DNA of 64,000 bases from positions 186,001 through 250,000 of the forward strand of contig NKJC01000001.1 of the NCBI GenBank assembly GCA_002256435.1. Reading direction: 5' to 3'. Source of the DNA: Chitinophagaceae bacterium BSSC1 (lineage in GTDB: Bacteria; Bacteroidota; Bacteroidia; Chitinophagales; Chitinophagaceae). The notes under the pieces were generated by a model, which worked only from the letters and a program-made list of their open reading frames with translations, did not search any database and was not told the origin of the DNA. This document shows, in pieces, positions 38,289 to 47,497 of this stretch. Numbering within the stretch: position 1 is the first letter of the stretch; each line of letters opens with the position of its first letter. Made by a program: the position numbers and the translations under genes.

Positions 38289-40481
38289 ATGTCACTTAGA
38301 TTTCAAGCAATTGAGAGCCTTACGGCTGATTCCGGTGCAGTAAATGCTGCCGGTAGTACCAAAGTCACCGGAATTTTTGGTGAAAACGTATTCACTATCA
38401 AGACCGCAAGAGAGTTTTTGAGCGATGAAGCTTACAAAAGCCTTGTAACTAGTATCAAAGGTGGCAAAAAAATTGATCGTAGTGTAGCTGGTAGCATTGC
38501 CAATGGCATGCGTGCTTGGGCTGAATCAAAAGGTGTAACACACTTTACACACTGGTTTCAACCCTTAACTGGAACTACTGCTGAAAAGCACGATAGCTTC
38601 TTCACCTTGAAAAGTGATGGAACTGCTATTGAAGAATTTGACGGTGCCGCGTTGATTCAGCAAGAACCTGATGCTTCTTCTTTCCCTAATGGTGGTATCC
38701 GTGCTACTTTTGAAGCACGTGGTTATACAGCTTGGGACCCTTCTTCTCCAGCATTCATCATTGAAATTGGACATGGTAAGACCCTTTGTATTCCTACCAT
38801 CTTTGTTTCATACACTGGAGAATCATTGGATTATAAAGCACCATTGTTAAAAGCACTAGAAGCTTTGAACAAATCTGCGGTTGAAGTAGCTAACTACTTT
38901 GACAAAAACGTTACTAAGATTACTGCAACCTTAGGTTGGGAACAAGAATATTTTGTGATTGATGAAGGTTTGGCAAATGCCCGTCCTGACTTGGTTCAAG
39001 CTGGTCGTACCGTATTTGGTGCAGCTCCTGCAAAAGGCCAACAATTGGAAGACCATTATTTTGGTTCTATTCCAGAAAGAGTTTATGCATTTATGCGTGA
39101 TTACGAAACTGAAGCTTACAAATTAGGTATTCCTTTACGTACACGTCACAATGAGGTTGCACCAGCTCAGTTTGAGTGTGCTCCTATTTTTGAAGAAGTA
39201 AATATTGCTGTTGACCACAACATCTTGTTGATGGACATCATGAGCCGTGTTGCTAAAAGACACCACTTGCGCGTATTGTTACACGAGAAACCATTTGCTG
39301 GTATCAACGGTAGTGGTAAGCACAATAACTGGAGTTTGGCTACTGACACAGGTGTAAATCTGTTGGCTCCAGGAAAAACGCCAAAAACTAACTTGATGTT
39401 CTTGACTTTCTTTGTCAATACCATTAAAGCTGTTCATGACTATTCTGATATTCTGCGTGCTTCAATTGCTTCTGCAGGTAACGACCACCGTTTGGGTGCC
39501 AATGAAGCTCCTCCTGCCATTATCTCTGTATTCGTTGGTCAATACTTGGCCAAAGTATTAGAAGATATTGAGTCAAGGGTTGGTGATAAATTTGACGAAC
39601 AAGATGAAGCTATCTTGAAATTAGATTTACACCGTAGCATTCCTGAATTGTTATTGGATAATACAGACCGTAACCGTACTTCTCCCTTTGCATTCACTGG
39701 TAATAAATTTGAATTCCGCGCTGTTGGTTCAACTGCAAACTGTGCTAATCCAATGATTACTTTGAATACTATCATGGCTGCTACATTGAAGCAATTCAAG
39801 AAAGACGTAGACGCTTTGATTGAAAAAGGTGACAAGAAAGAAATTGCTATCATGCATGTGATTCAGAAATACATTGTTGAAAGCAAAACAGTTTTGTTTG
39901 AAGGCGATGGTTACAGTGCAGAGTGGGCTAAAGAAGCAGAAAGAAGAGGTCTTCCTAACGTGAAGACTACTCCTTTGGCATTTGATGCTTTGACTACTGA
40001 TAAAGCCAAACACCTATTTGAATCCAACAATATTTACAACCATATTGAATTGGAAGCGCGTCATGAAATTGAACTGGAAAACTACTTGAAGAAAGTTCAA
40101 ATTGAAGGCCGTATTATTGGTGACCTTGCTTTGAATCATATTATTCCTGCTGCTATCAAATACCAAAACGATCTGTTGAAGAACGTGAATGGTCTTAAAG
40201 AAGCTGGTTTACCAGAAGCAGCTTATGCTAGTCAATTGAGCTTACTGAAACAAGTAAGTGAGCACATTCAAGTGGTTCACGAGAATGTATTGGCCATGGT
40301 AGAAGCTAGAAAAGTTGCCAACAACATTTCTGATACTCGTGAAAAAGCCATTGCTTATGAAAGCAAGGTTAAGGCTACTTACTTTGATTTGATCCGTTAC
40401 CATGTTGACAAATTGGAAGCATTGGTAGACGATGAAATCTGGACCCTGCCTAAATACCGTGAGATGTTATTATTGAGATAA
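38289..40481 (+). CDS. glnN: Glutamine synthetase type III
   Basis: It joins ammonia to glutamate with ATP, forming a dodecamer. The 730-residue length and sequence show the GSIII form common in Bacteroidota rather than GlnA type I. Recognisable segments are GWEQEYFVIDE (metal-binding Glu), RHNEVAPAQFECAP, NGSGKHNNWS and LGANEAPPAIISVF. There is no adenylylation site of the type I kind. It is monocistronic, with an AT-rich control region upstream and a strong terminator downstream. Confidence 0.97.
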   Translation: MSLRFQAIESLTADSGAVNAAGSTKVTGIFGENVFTIKTAREFLSDEAYKSLVTSIKGGKKIDRSVAGSIANGMRAWAESKGVTHFTHWFQPLTGTTAEKHDSFFTLKSDGTAIEEFDGAALIQQEPDASSFPNGGIRATFEARGYTAWDPSSPAFIIEIGHGKTLCIPTIFVSYTGESLDYKAPLLKALEALNKSAVEVANYFDKNVTKITATLGWEQEYFVIDEGLANARPDLVQAGRTVFGAAPAKGQQLEDHYFGSIPERVYAFMRDYETEAYKLGIPLRTRHNEVAPAQFECAPIFEEVNIAVDHNILLMDIMSRVAKRHHLRVLLHEKPFAGINGSGKHNNWSLATDTGVNLLAPGKTPKTNLMFLTFFVNTIKAVHDYSDILRASIASAGNDHRLGANEAPPAIISVFVGQYLAKVLEDIESRVGDKFDEQDEAILKLDLHRSIPELLLDNTDRNRTSPFAFTGNKFEFRAVGSTANCANPMITLNTIMAATLKQFKKDVDALIEKGDKKEIAIMHVIQKYIVESKTVLFEGDGYSAEWAKEAERRGLPNVKTTPLAFDALTTDKAKHLFESNNIYNHIELEARHEIELENYLKKVQIEGRIIGDLALNHIIPAAIKYQNDLLKNVNGLKEAGLPEAAYASQLSLLKQVSEHIQVVHENVLAMVEARKVANNISDTREKAIAYESKVKATYFDLIRYHVDKLEALVDDEIWTLPKYREMLLLR

Positions 40482-40502
40482 TTGTTTTTGACTTGAGTGA
40501 AA

Positions 40503-40538
40503 AAGCCCTGTTCCTTCTGGTTCAGGGCTTTTTTTTAA
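40503..40538 (+). terminator. Terminator after glnN
   Basis: AAGCCCTG and CAGGGCTT form a stem around TTCCTTCTGGTT, followed by eight T. Confidence 0.92.
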
Positions 40539-40637
40539 CAGTTACTGGTCGGGAAAAAATACCATTCCACCGATAATTCCTTTTGAAAGAAAATGATTTC
40601 CTAACTTGAATCTGTTATCAAACTAAAAACTCCAAGT

Positions 40638-41021
40638 ATGAAAAAATTTATTGCATTGCTAGCATTAGTGCTGGTTTGCTCCTTTAACACCCTGATGGCT
40701 CAGCCTCCAGGTGGTGGTCAGCAAATGACTCCTGAACAACGTGCCGCTATGATGAAAGAAAGGTACAAAGGCATGGGTCTTAATGACGTTCAAGTTGACT
40801 CTGTAATTGCTATTAACAATGACATGCGTCCTAAAATGATGGCATTAAGAGAAGCAAGTGAAGCTGACAGACCTACTTTGATGAAAGCTATGACTGACGA
40901 ACGTAACAAGCGTTTGGAAAAAGCATTGCCTGCTGACTTGGCTAAAAAAGTAATTGAATCTATGTCTATGCAACGCGGCCCAGGTGGTGGCGGTGGACGT
41001 GGCGGTGGAGGCAAAAAATAA
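40638..41021 (+). CDS. Small exported Spy/CpxP-like helical protein with Gly/Arg tail
   Basis: A 127-residue protein with a signal peptide ending LMAQ (residues 1-21). The mature part is a charged helical region with MTPEQRAAMMKERYKG and a run of short helices like LTxxQ/Spy-type periplasmic proteins, then a C-terminal GPGGGGGRGGGGKK tail. The family assignment is tentative. It stands between two terminators, so it is a single-gene unit. Confidence 0.78.
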   Translation: MKKFIALLALVLVCSFNTLMAQPPGGGQQMTPEQRAAMMKERYKGMGLNDVQVDSVIAINNDMRPKMMALREASEADRPTLMKAMTDERNKRLEKALPADLAKKVIESMSMQRGPGGGGGRGGGGKK

Positions 41022-41043
41022 GCTCATACCTAAACAAGATGTT

Positions 41044-41078
41044 AAGAAGGCACTTCCTAGGGAGTGCCTTCTTGTTTT
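41044..41078 (+). terminator. Terminator after the Spy-like gene
   Basis: AAGAAGGCACT and AGTGCCTTCTT pair around TCCTAGGG, followed by GTTTT. Confidence 0.85.
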
Positions 41079-41121
41079 ATATAGGTTGGTTGTTGTATTT
41101 TCAATTTTATAAATATCAGTT

Positions 41122-41826
41122 ATGAAAAAGGTCTATCAAATCTGTTCCATCTTACTAGCTTTTGTTTTGGTTGCCCATATGGGAATGGCTCAAAATAGAA
41201 CACCCGAGGAACAGAGAGAACTATTTGGCTATTGCGATAAACAGGCTTTGATGAAACAGTTTAATATAGCTGAAGACGTAGCTAATAAAATTGGAGATAT
41301 TGACCTTTGGGCCACCAAGGAACTCATAAGTGTAGAGAACAATACCAACGAAGTATTTGCTACTAAGGGAGAATTAGACAAAGAAGTGATTAAAAGATAT
41401 AAGGCCTTAAAATTGTCTGATCAGCAATTAAAATCATTGGCAGAATTCAAAAAGAATCGGGATGAGCATCCAACGCCTTGTGAAGCCATTACCTTATCTT
41501 ATAACAAAGCCTATGATACTTTAAGTTTGGCCAGAGCACTTCAATTAATGAAGACCAAATATCGAAAATCATTGATTGACAAATTAGGCATTAATGGCCG
41601 TCAGGCCGATATGATATTTGAGACAGAGTTCTATAAACAAAAAGAAGCATTAGCCATTTCAGCTATACCCGAAACGGATTTTAATAGAATTCGCAAAACA
41701 GTTGCCATGTATCAAGTCAGAGAGAATCGCCATAAGGCTAGTGGCCTTACCGATGATCAATTAGCCATGGCCATCAACTTTTTCAAGGAGAACCAACTCT
41801 ATCCAGAACAGGTTATAAATAAATAA
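41122..41826 (+). CDS. Exported helical protein of unknown function
   Basis: A 234-residue protein with a signal peptide (MKKVYQICSILLAFVLVAHMGMAQ). The mature part is mostly helical and charged, with repeated short units such as LSDQQLKSLAEFKKN and LTDDQLAMAINFFKEN that resemble the pattern of the Spy-like protein just upstream. The two may be distant relatives. I do not recognise the family. A weak hairpin follows its stop. Confidence 0.75.
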   Translation: MKKVYQICSILLAFVLVAHMGMAQNRTPEEQRELFGYCDKQALMKQFNIAEDVANKIGDIDLWATKELISVENNTNEVFATKGELDKEVIKRYKALKLSDQQLKSLAEFKKNRDEHPTPCEAITLSYNKAYDTLSLARALQLMKTKYRKSLIDKLGINGRQADMIFETEFYKQKEALAISAIPETDFNRIRKTVAMYQVRENRHKASGLTDDQLAMAINFFKENQLYPEQVINK

Positions 41827-41843
41827 TCCCCGTTGTGGCGGGG
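41827..41843. terminator. Weak hairpin between convergent genes
   Basis: CCCCG-TTGTGG-CGGGG directly after the plus-strand stop codon. No T run follows, so it may be a weak terminator or only an mRNA end structure. Confidence 0.4.
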
Positions 41844-41888
41844 ACTATTCGGTTAACAAGAATATCTGCAAAGGGGGGACCCCAATGT

Positions 41889-43226
41889 TTATTTCATTTT
41901 GAAGGATTCCAAGAATTTGGTTGTGAAATTCCCTTTTCTAAAATCTTCGTTTTGCATCAATTGCAAGTGAAAAGGAATGGTGGTTTTAACACCCTCAATC
42001 ACGTATTCACTCAAAGCACGATACATGGTATCAATAGCTTCTTCCCTAGTCTGAGCAACGGTAATTAATTTACCAATCATACTATCATAATAAGGAGGAA
42101 TCACATAACCTGCATATACATGACTATCTACCCTTACACCATGCCCACCTGGGGTGTGCAATACGGTAATTTTACCGGGTGATGGTCTAAAGTCATTATA
42201 AGGATCTTCCGCATTAATACGGCATTCAATAGCGTGCATTTGGGGTTCGTAATTTCTTCCAGAAATTTTTTCTCCCATGGCTATTTTAATCTGCTCCTTA
42301 ATAAGGTCAAAGCTGACAACTTCTTCTGTTACGCAATGTTCTACTTGAATACGCGTATTCATTTCCATGAAGTAGAAATTCCTATGCTTGTCAACCAAGA
42401 ACTCAATGGTACCAACACTTTCATAATTAATGGCAGATGCTGCTTTAATAGCGGCTTCTCCCATTTTATGCCTAAGCTCTGGTGTCATAAAAGGAGAAGG
42501 AGATTCTTCTACTAATTTTTGGTGACGTCTTTGAATAGAGCAATCGCGCTCACTCAAATGACATACATTACCATATTGGTCACCGGCTACTTGAATTTCA
42601 ATGTGACGGGGTTCTTCCACAAATTTCTCCATGTAAATACCATCGTTCTTAAAAGAAGCTGCTGCTTCAATTTTAGCAGTGGTATAGGCTTTTTCAATTT
42701 CTGCTTCATTCCAAACCACGCGCATTCCTTTACCCCCACCACCAGCAGTTGCTTTAAGGATGACAGGATAGCCAACAACTTTGGCCAATTCCTTTGCTTC
42801 CTCAATACTTTCTAATAAACCTTCACCACCTGGCACAACAGGTACACCAGCTTTGATCATGGTTTCTTTGGCGGTAATCTTGTCTCCCATTTTATTGATC
42901 ATCTCAGGAGTAGGACCAATAAACTTAATGCCATGGTCTGCACAGATCTGAGAGAACTTGGCATTTTCTGCTAAAAATCCATAACCAGGATGCACAGCAT
43001 CAGCATTGGTAATTTCGGCAGCAGCCATAATATGAGGAATATTCAGGTAAGAATCTGAACTCTGAGGTTTACCAATACAAACTGCCTCATCGGCAAATTT
43101 TACGTGCAAACTGTCTTTGTCAGCTGTTGAGTAGACCGCAACGGTTTTGATACCCATTTCCCTACAAGTTCTTATCACGCGTAGGGCAATTTCACCACGG
43201 TTGGCAATCAATATCTTTTTAAACAT
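41889..43226 (-). CDS. accC: Acetyl-CoA carboxylase, biotin carboxylase subunit
   Basis: It carboxylates the biotin on AccB using ATP and bicarbonate, the first step of fatty acid synthesis. The 445-residue ATP-grasp protein has [15 protein letters not shown], the glycine-rich loop [14 protein letters not shown], and the active-site segment [12 protein letters not shown]. It lies 35 bases after accB in the usual accB-accC order; the carboxyltransferase genes are not here. Confidence 0.97.
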   Translation of the reverse strand: MFKKILIANRGEIALRVIRTCREMGIKTVAVYSTADKDSLHVKFADEAVCIGKPQSSDSYLNIPHIMAAAEITNADAVHPGYGFLAENAKFSQICADHGIKFIGPTPEMINKMGDKITAKETMIKAGVPVVPGGEGLLESIEEAKELAKVVGYPVILKATAGGGGKGMRVVWNEAEIEKAYTTAKIEAAASFKNDGIYMEKFVEEPRHIEIQVAGDQYGNVCHLSERDCSIQRRHQKLVEESPSPFMTPELRHKMGEAAIKAASAINYESVGTIEFLVDKHRNFYFMEMNTRIQVEHCVTEEVVSFDLIKEQIKIAMGEKISGRNYEPQMHAIECRINAEDPYNDFRPSPGKITVLHTPGGHGVRVDSHVYAGYVIPPYYDSMIGKLITVAQTREEAIDTMYRALSEYVIEGVKTTIPFHLQLMQNEDFRKGNFTTKFLESFKMK

Positions 43227-43261
43227 GGATTCAATTTGATGAAAAAATAAAGCAGGAGCTA

Positions 43262-43744
43262 CTATTTAGCTGGCTCCACCAAGAACAAGGGCTGGTCATA
43301 TTCTACTGGACTTGCATCATCCACCAAAATTTTGACAATGGTACCACTTACTTCACTTTCAATTTCATTGAACAGTTTCATGGCTTCAATAATACAAACC
43401 ACTTTGCCAGGAGCTACTTCAGTTCCAATTTCAGCAAAAATGGGTTTATCAGGAGAAGGCCTACGATAGAATGTTCCAATCATAGGACTTTTAATAGTAA
43501 TCAGGTTATCTGCCTTGGGTGCAGCTTCTGGAACGGCAGCGGTAGGTGCAGCAGCTGGAGCTGAAGCCGCTACTGGAGCTGGGGCAGTGGTATACACTTG
43601 ATGACTTGGAGCGGCGGTAACAGTTACAGCTGGCTCTTCTTTTTGCTTGATGGTTACCTTACCATCTTTATCTTCTATACTTATCTCACCAATATTGCTT
43701 TTATTGATGATTTTGATCAATTCGTGAATTTGCTTTAAGTCCAT
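43262..43744 (-). CDS. accB: Acetyl-CoA carboxylase, biotin carboxyl carrier protein
   Basis: It carries biotin between the two half-reactions of acetyl-CoA carboxylase. The 160-residue protein has an N-terminal helical domain, a Pro/Ala-rich linker (about 45-80), and a biotinyl domain with the biotinylation lysine in [15 protein letters not shown]. It is followed by accC. Confidence 0.97.
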   Translation of the reverse strand: MDLKQIHELIKIINKSNIGEISIEDKDGKVTIKQKEEPAVTVTAAPSHQVYTTAPAPVAASAPAAAPTAAVPEAAPKADNLITIKSPMIGTFYRRPSPDKPIFAEIGTEVAPGKVVCIIEAMKLFNEIESEVSGTIVKILVDDASPVEYDQPLFLVEPAK

Positions 43745-43882
43745 AAACGGCAGGTTTTTGATAAAAAAACGGTTGATTTAGGTCAAATCGGGGGGCAAAA
43801 TAGCCCTTTTTTGGTAAAAATGGCTATTTTCTTTAAAATGGGGACAACTAGTTCCGGCACCAAAAATTACCCTGTTTAAATG

Positions 43883-43911
43883 ACAAATGGCAGCCAATAG
43901 CCGCCATTTGT
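43883..43911 (-). terminator. Hairpin between efp and accB
   Basis: ACAAATGGC and GCCATTTGT (9 base pairs) surround an 11-base loop, 18 bases after the efp stop. There is no T run, so it is a doubtful terminator; it could be an mRNA 3' end or a regulatory hairpin. Confidence 0.45.
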
Positions 43912-43929
43912 TGTATGAGTTCCAGTGAA

Positions 43930-44496
43930 TTATTCTTTAACCCTTTCTACATATTCACCAGATTTGGTGTTTACGCGAATCAACTCTCCATCTTCTACAA
44001 ATAAAGGAACCATTACGGTAGCACCACCTTCTACAGTAGCCGCTTTTAAAGCCCTAGTTGCGGTATCGCCTCTAAGACCTGGTTCACAATAAGTGATTTT
44101 CATAACAATTTTCTCGGGTAATTCTGCACCAATAGGCAATTCAGTCTCCGTGTTGATGAATACAAACACTTCAGATCCGTCTTTTAAGAACTGAGGAGCG
44201 TCTATCATTTCTTCACCAAGGGCAATTTGCTCAAAAGTTTCATTATTCATTAGGTTATAACCGCTTTCATCCTTGTAGAGGTATTGGAAAGCTTTCTTTT
44301 CCACCCTAACAGGATAAACAGTTTCACCACTGTTCCAAGTCTTTTCAATAGAGCGTTTGTTGTCAACACCCTTCAATTTGGCCCAAACCTTTGCGGCTGC
44401 ACGGGCTGTCTTGTTTTCTCCAAATTCCACTACTGAATACAGACTTCCGTCTAATTTCAGGATCATTCCACGGCTGATGTCGGCTGTATTTGCCAT
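43930..44496 (-). CDS. efp: Elongation factor P with arginine 32 at the loop tip
   Basis: EF-P rescues ribosomes stalled at proline runs by reaching the peptidyl-transferase centre with its domain I loop. The 188-residue protein has three beta-barrel domains and the C-terminal family signature TYCEPGLRGDTAT. The loop reads FGENKTARAAAKVW: Arg32 takes the place of the usual lysine in PGKG. NK-T/S-A/G-R-x-AA matches the loop of Pseudomonas EF-P (NKSGRNAA), whose Arg32 is rhamnosylated by EarP. Whether this organism modifies Arg32 is not known; earP is not in the window. It has its own promoter. Confidence 0.96.
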   Translation of the reverse strand: MANTADISRGMILKLDGSLYSVVEFGENKTARAAAKVWAKLKGVDNKRSIEKTWNSGETVYPVRVEKKAFQYLYKDESGYNLMNNETFEQIALGEEMIDAPQFLKDGSEVFVFINTETELPIGAELPEKIVMKITYCEPGLRGDTATRALKAATVEGGATVMVPLFVEDGELIRVNTKSGEYVERVKE

Positions 44497-44529
44497 AATT
44501 ATAGTTTTTTATTCTTGTTTAAGCAGGCG

Positions 44530-44558
44530 CAAAAGTAAGGATTGACTTTCAAAAACAA
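44530..44558 (-). promoter_or_regulatory. Promoter of efp
   Basis: The -7 box TACTTTTG (44537-44530) has TTG at 44558-44556 with an 18-base spacer. Start of transcription is predicted near 44524, about 28 bases before the ATG. Confidence 0.65.
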
Positions 44559-44646
44559 GCATAACAATAGAATTTCTGGCATTATCTGGCCACCAAGCTG
44601 CATTTTGAAAACGAGCCGTATCTATTTTTTACCAAAACTTATGGTC

Positions 44647-46380
44647 ATGAAAAATATCCTCGGTTCACTTGCCATCTGCTGCTTATTGATTTTCAATACT
44701 GCACTTGCCAATACTGTTATTGTAAAAGGAACAGTTCAAGACGCCAATAAAAATCCCATTGCCAATAAAAAAGTATTGATTGCTACCGATAGCGTGAATA
44801 GTGCTTCCGGCTGCTATATTACTCATACTGTATTGACCAATCCCAATGGCTTTTATATAGATACCCTAAAATGCCTTGGCGGCGATATTCGCAAACTAAA
44901 AATTGCCGTAGAAAACTGTAACGGGACCATGCTAATCAATGACCCCAATGTTACACTTAACAACGTTGTGGAAAGCAATTTTGTGGTATGTGTTACAACT
45001 TCACCTGTTCCAACCAATTGCCGAGCCATTATTGCCATCAACATTACGGGAAAAACGGTCAAATTCAATAGTTTTGAATCAACTGCTTCAGGCCCTGGAG
45101 ATAGCATTATCAGCAGGTCTTGGTTCTTTGGAGACAGTAGTTCAATACTAGTTGGCAACAGGGTTGACCCTAGCCATGATTATTTAAACGCTGGCTCTTA
45201 CCAGGCATGTTTATATATCAAAACCAAGGCTGGTTGTGAAAGCAAATACTGTATAAGTTTTAATATTAAAGACAGTGTTCCGCCTACTACCTGCAAAGCC
45301 TACTTTAGTTTTAGTGTAAAAGATAGTGTTGTCAATTTCAATAGTGAAAAATCGGCGGGAGCCAATTCTGCTGATACCATTATAAGAAGAACTTGGTTTT
45401 ACATGCAGGGGAATACTGCTATTCAATTTGGATCAAATGTCAAAAATCCAACATTGGTGTTTCCCAAACCAGGTACCTATCAAGTGTATTTGTCCATTGC
45501 AACCAAGAGTGGATGTGAAAGCAGGTATACGGATTCAGTGGTCATTAAAGCCACAACCCCTCTACCCGTTCCAACCAATTGCCGTGCCTTCTTCCAATTT
45601 AAACAAGAACAAAATCAGGTTAAATTCAATAGTGCTGACGCGATGGCTGGTGCCGGAGATAGCATTATCAACCGATACTGGATCTTTGGAGATGGGTCTA
45701 GCATTCAGGATGGAAACAGGATTGACCCACCTCATACCTATACAAGAGGAGGATCCTACACAGTGATTCTCTATATCAAAACCAAACTTGGCTGTGAAAG
45801 TAAATACGCTGTAACCATTCAAATCCCCAATCCACCTTGTGCGGTTCAACTACAATTCAGTGCAGAAAGAAATGGAACCAAAAAAGTACAGTTTAACAGC
45901 AGTTTGAGTAGCGCAGCCAACGATAGTATTGTATCAAGAACTTGGAGGTTTGGAGATAATACTACTTTAACCGGCAATCAGGTGAAACCATTGAAAGAAT
46001 ACCCCATTCAAGGCGCTTACACTGCCTGTTTAAAAGTAAAAACAGCCAATGGTTGCGAGGCTGAATTGTGCAAGCCAGTGATTTTGCAAGACAGTACCAA
46101 TTTGCCACAGGCGCCAAATGACTATATCCGAATTGTGAGCATTAACCCTAATCCGGTGGCATACAGAATGATCCTGACCATCTGGAGCAGGAATAACCAA
46201 ACGGATACCGAGGTTTCTATCTATGATATCTATGGTCAATTGAAAAAGACTTTGACCAAGCAGCTCATTCAGGGTAATAATGTATTGGAAATCAATACTG
46301 AATTTTTACCAAAAGGGCCTTATTACCTAAAAGTGAGTTGTAAAAACGGCAAGGACAGCCGAGCATTTTACAAATTGTAA
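44647..46380 (+). CDS. Surface protein with four PKD-like repeats and type IX sorting domain
   Basis: A 577-residue protein from the ATG at 44647 (MKNILGSLAICCLLIFNTALA signal peptide); a start two codons earlier is equally possible and the frame is open to 44542. After an N-terminal carboxypeptidase-regulatory-like strand region (TVIVKGTVQDANKNPIANKK), four tandem modules of about 90 residues follow (from about 125), each with FNS...GDSII-RxW-FGD, a Gly-Ser/Thr-Tyr turn and a closing GCE. The end (about 495-577, SINPNPV to FYKL) is a type A T9SS sorting domain. It is probably secreted and anchored; possible role in adhesion. Confidence 0.88.
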   Translation: MKNILGSLAICCLLIFNTALANTVIVKGTVQDANKNPIANKKVLIATDSVNSASGCYITHTVLTNPNGFYIDTLKCLGGDIRKLKIAVENCNGTMLINDPNVTLNNVVESNFVVCVTTSPVPTNCRAIIAINITGKTVKFNSFESTASGPGDSIISRSWFFGDSSSILVGNRVDPSHDYLNAGSYQACLYIKTKAGCESKYCISFNIKDSVPPTTCKAYFSFSVKDSVVNFNSEKSAGANSADTIIRRTWFYMQGNTAIQFGSNVKNPTLVFPKPGTYQVYLSIATKSGCESRYTDSVVIKATTPLPVPTNCRAFFQFKQEQNQVKFNSADAMAGAGDSIINRYWIFGDGSSIQDGNRIDPPHTYTRGGSYTVILYIKTKLGCESKYAVTIQIPNPPCAVQLQFSAERNGTKKVQFNSSLSSAANDSIVSRTWRFGDNTTLTGNQVKPLKEYPIQGAYTACLKVKTANGCEAELCKPVILQDSTNLPQAPNDYIRIVSINPNPVAYRMILTIWSRNNQTDTEVSIYDIYGQLKKTLTKQLIQGNNVLEINTEFLPKGPYYLKVSCKNGKDSRAFYKL

Positions 46381-46455
46381 AAACAAGAAGTGAACGTTTG
46401 CGCAAAATTTCCCAAAGTTTAGGGTGCTTTACCCAAAGACTTAACGGTTTTCACC

Positions 46456-46463
46456 TATTTTTG
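46456..46463 (+). promoter_or_regulatory. -7 box of sucD
   Basis: TATTTTTG followed by CCGC, 20 bases upstream of the ATG. Two CCCAAAG copies lie further upstream (46410-46440). Confidence 0.55.
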
Positions 46464-46482
46464 CCGCAAATTTTTAATAGTC

Positions 46483-47355
46483 ATGGCAGTTTTAGTTAAT
46501 AAAGACTCTAAGATCATTGTTCAGGGATTTACTGGTACGGAAGGTACTTTCCATGCCACCCAAATGATTGAATACGGAACCAATGTGGTTGGTGGCGTTA
46601 CACCTGGTAAAGGTGGCAGCACCCATTTGGACAAGCCAGTTTTTAACACAGTGGCCGATGCGGTTAAAAAAACCGGCGCCAATGTGAGTATCATATTTGT
46701 ACCACCAGCATTTGCCGCAGACGCTATTATGGAAGCTGCTGATGCAGGGATTGCACTAGTAGTTTGTATCACAGAAGGCATTCCTGTTCAGGATATGGTG
46801 AAAGTGAAAAACTTCTTACAAGGCACTAGCACCCGTTTAATTGGACCAAACTGCCCAGGTGTGATTACCGCAGAACAAGCCAAAGTGGGTATCATGCCAG
46901 GATTTATCTTCAAAGCAGGCCGTATTGGGATTGTTTCTAAAAGCGGCACCCTTACTTACGAAGCTGCAGACCAAGTGGTGAAAGCCGGTTTGGGAATCAG
47001 CACAGCTATTGGTATTGGTGGAGACCCCATTATTGGAACTCCTACCAAAGAAGCGGTTGAATTGTTGATGAACGATCCAGAAACTGACGGTATCATCATG
47101 ATTGGCGAAATTGGCGGTAGCATGGAAGCCGATGCAGCTCGTTGGATCAAAGACAATAAGACCAAACCAGTTGTAGGATTCATTGCTGGTCAAACAGCGC
47201 CTCCCGGACGCCGTATGGGTCACGCAGGAGCTATTATTGGCGGAGCCGATGATACTGCAGAAGCCAAAATGAAGATTATGGCAGAATGTGGTATTGAAGT
47301 AGTTGCTAGCCCAGCTGATATTGGTATTACCATGGCAGCTGCTCTGAAAAAATAA
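46483..47355 (+). CDS. sucD: Succinyl-CoA ligase alpha subunit
   Basis: It forms succinyl-CoA or releases succinate with substrate-level phosphorylation in the TCA cycle, with the SucC beta subunit. The 290-residue protein has the CoA-binding N-terminus [32 protein letters not shown], and the phosphohistidine region [11 protein letters not shown]. sucC is not adjacent, which is common in this phylum. It has its own promoter and terminator. Confidence 0.97.
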   Translation: MAVLVNKDSKIIVQGFTGTEGTFHATQMIEYGTNVVGGVTPGKGGSTHLDKPVFNTVADAVKKTGANVSIIFVPPAFAADAIMEAADAGIALVVCITEGIPVQDMVKVKNFLQGTSTRLIGPNCPGVITAEQAKVGIMPGFIFKAGRIGIVSKSGTLTYEAADQVVKAGLGISTAIGIGGDPIIGTPTKEAVELLMNDPETDGIIMIGEIGGSMEADAARWIKDNKTKPVVGFIAGQTAPPGRRMGHAGAIIGGADDTAEAKMKIMAECGIEVVASPADIGITMAAALKK

Positions 47356-47376
47356 GATTCAACCTTTTGAATATTG

Positions 47377-47406
47377 ATCCCGGTCCAAAAGACCGGGATT
47401 TTTTAT
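47377..47406 (+). terminator. Terminator after sucD
   Basis: ATCCCGGTC-CAAAA-GACCGGGAT followed by six T. Confidence 0.93.
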
Positions 47407-47410
47407 TGCC

Positions 47411-47436
47411 TACCCATAAGAGAATGTTAATGGGTA
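47411..47436. promoter_or_regulatory. Inverted repeat TACCCAT/ATGGGTA upstream of the macroglobulin gene
   Basis: A perfect 7-base inverted repeat with a 12-base spacer, just before a -7-like TATTTTCG (47435-47442) and about 60 bases before the start codon. This is the position of an operator, but no regulator is known. Confidence 0.4.
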
Positions 47437-47497
47437 TTTTCGTTTGTGCAAAGACCGAGAGATTTGCATCATAATTGCCAGTGGTAAAATAGAAACT

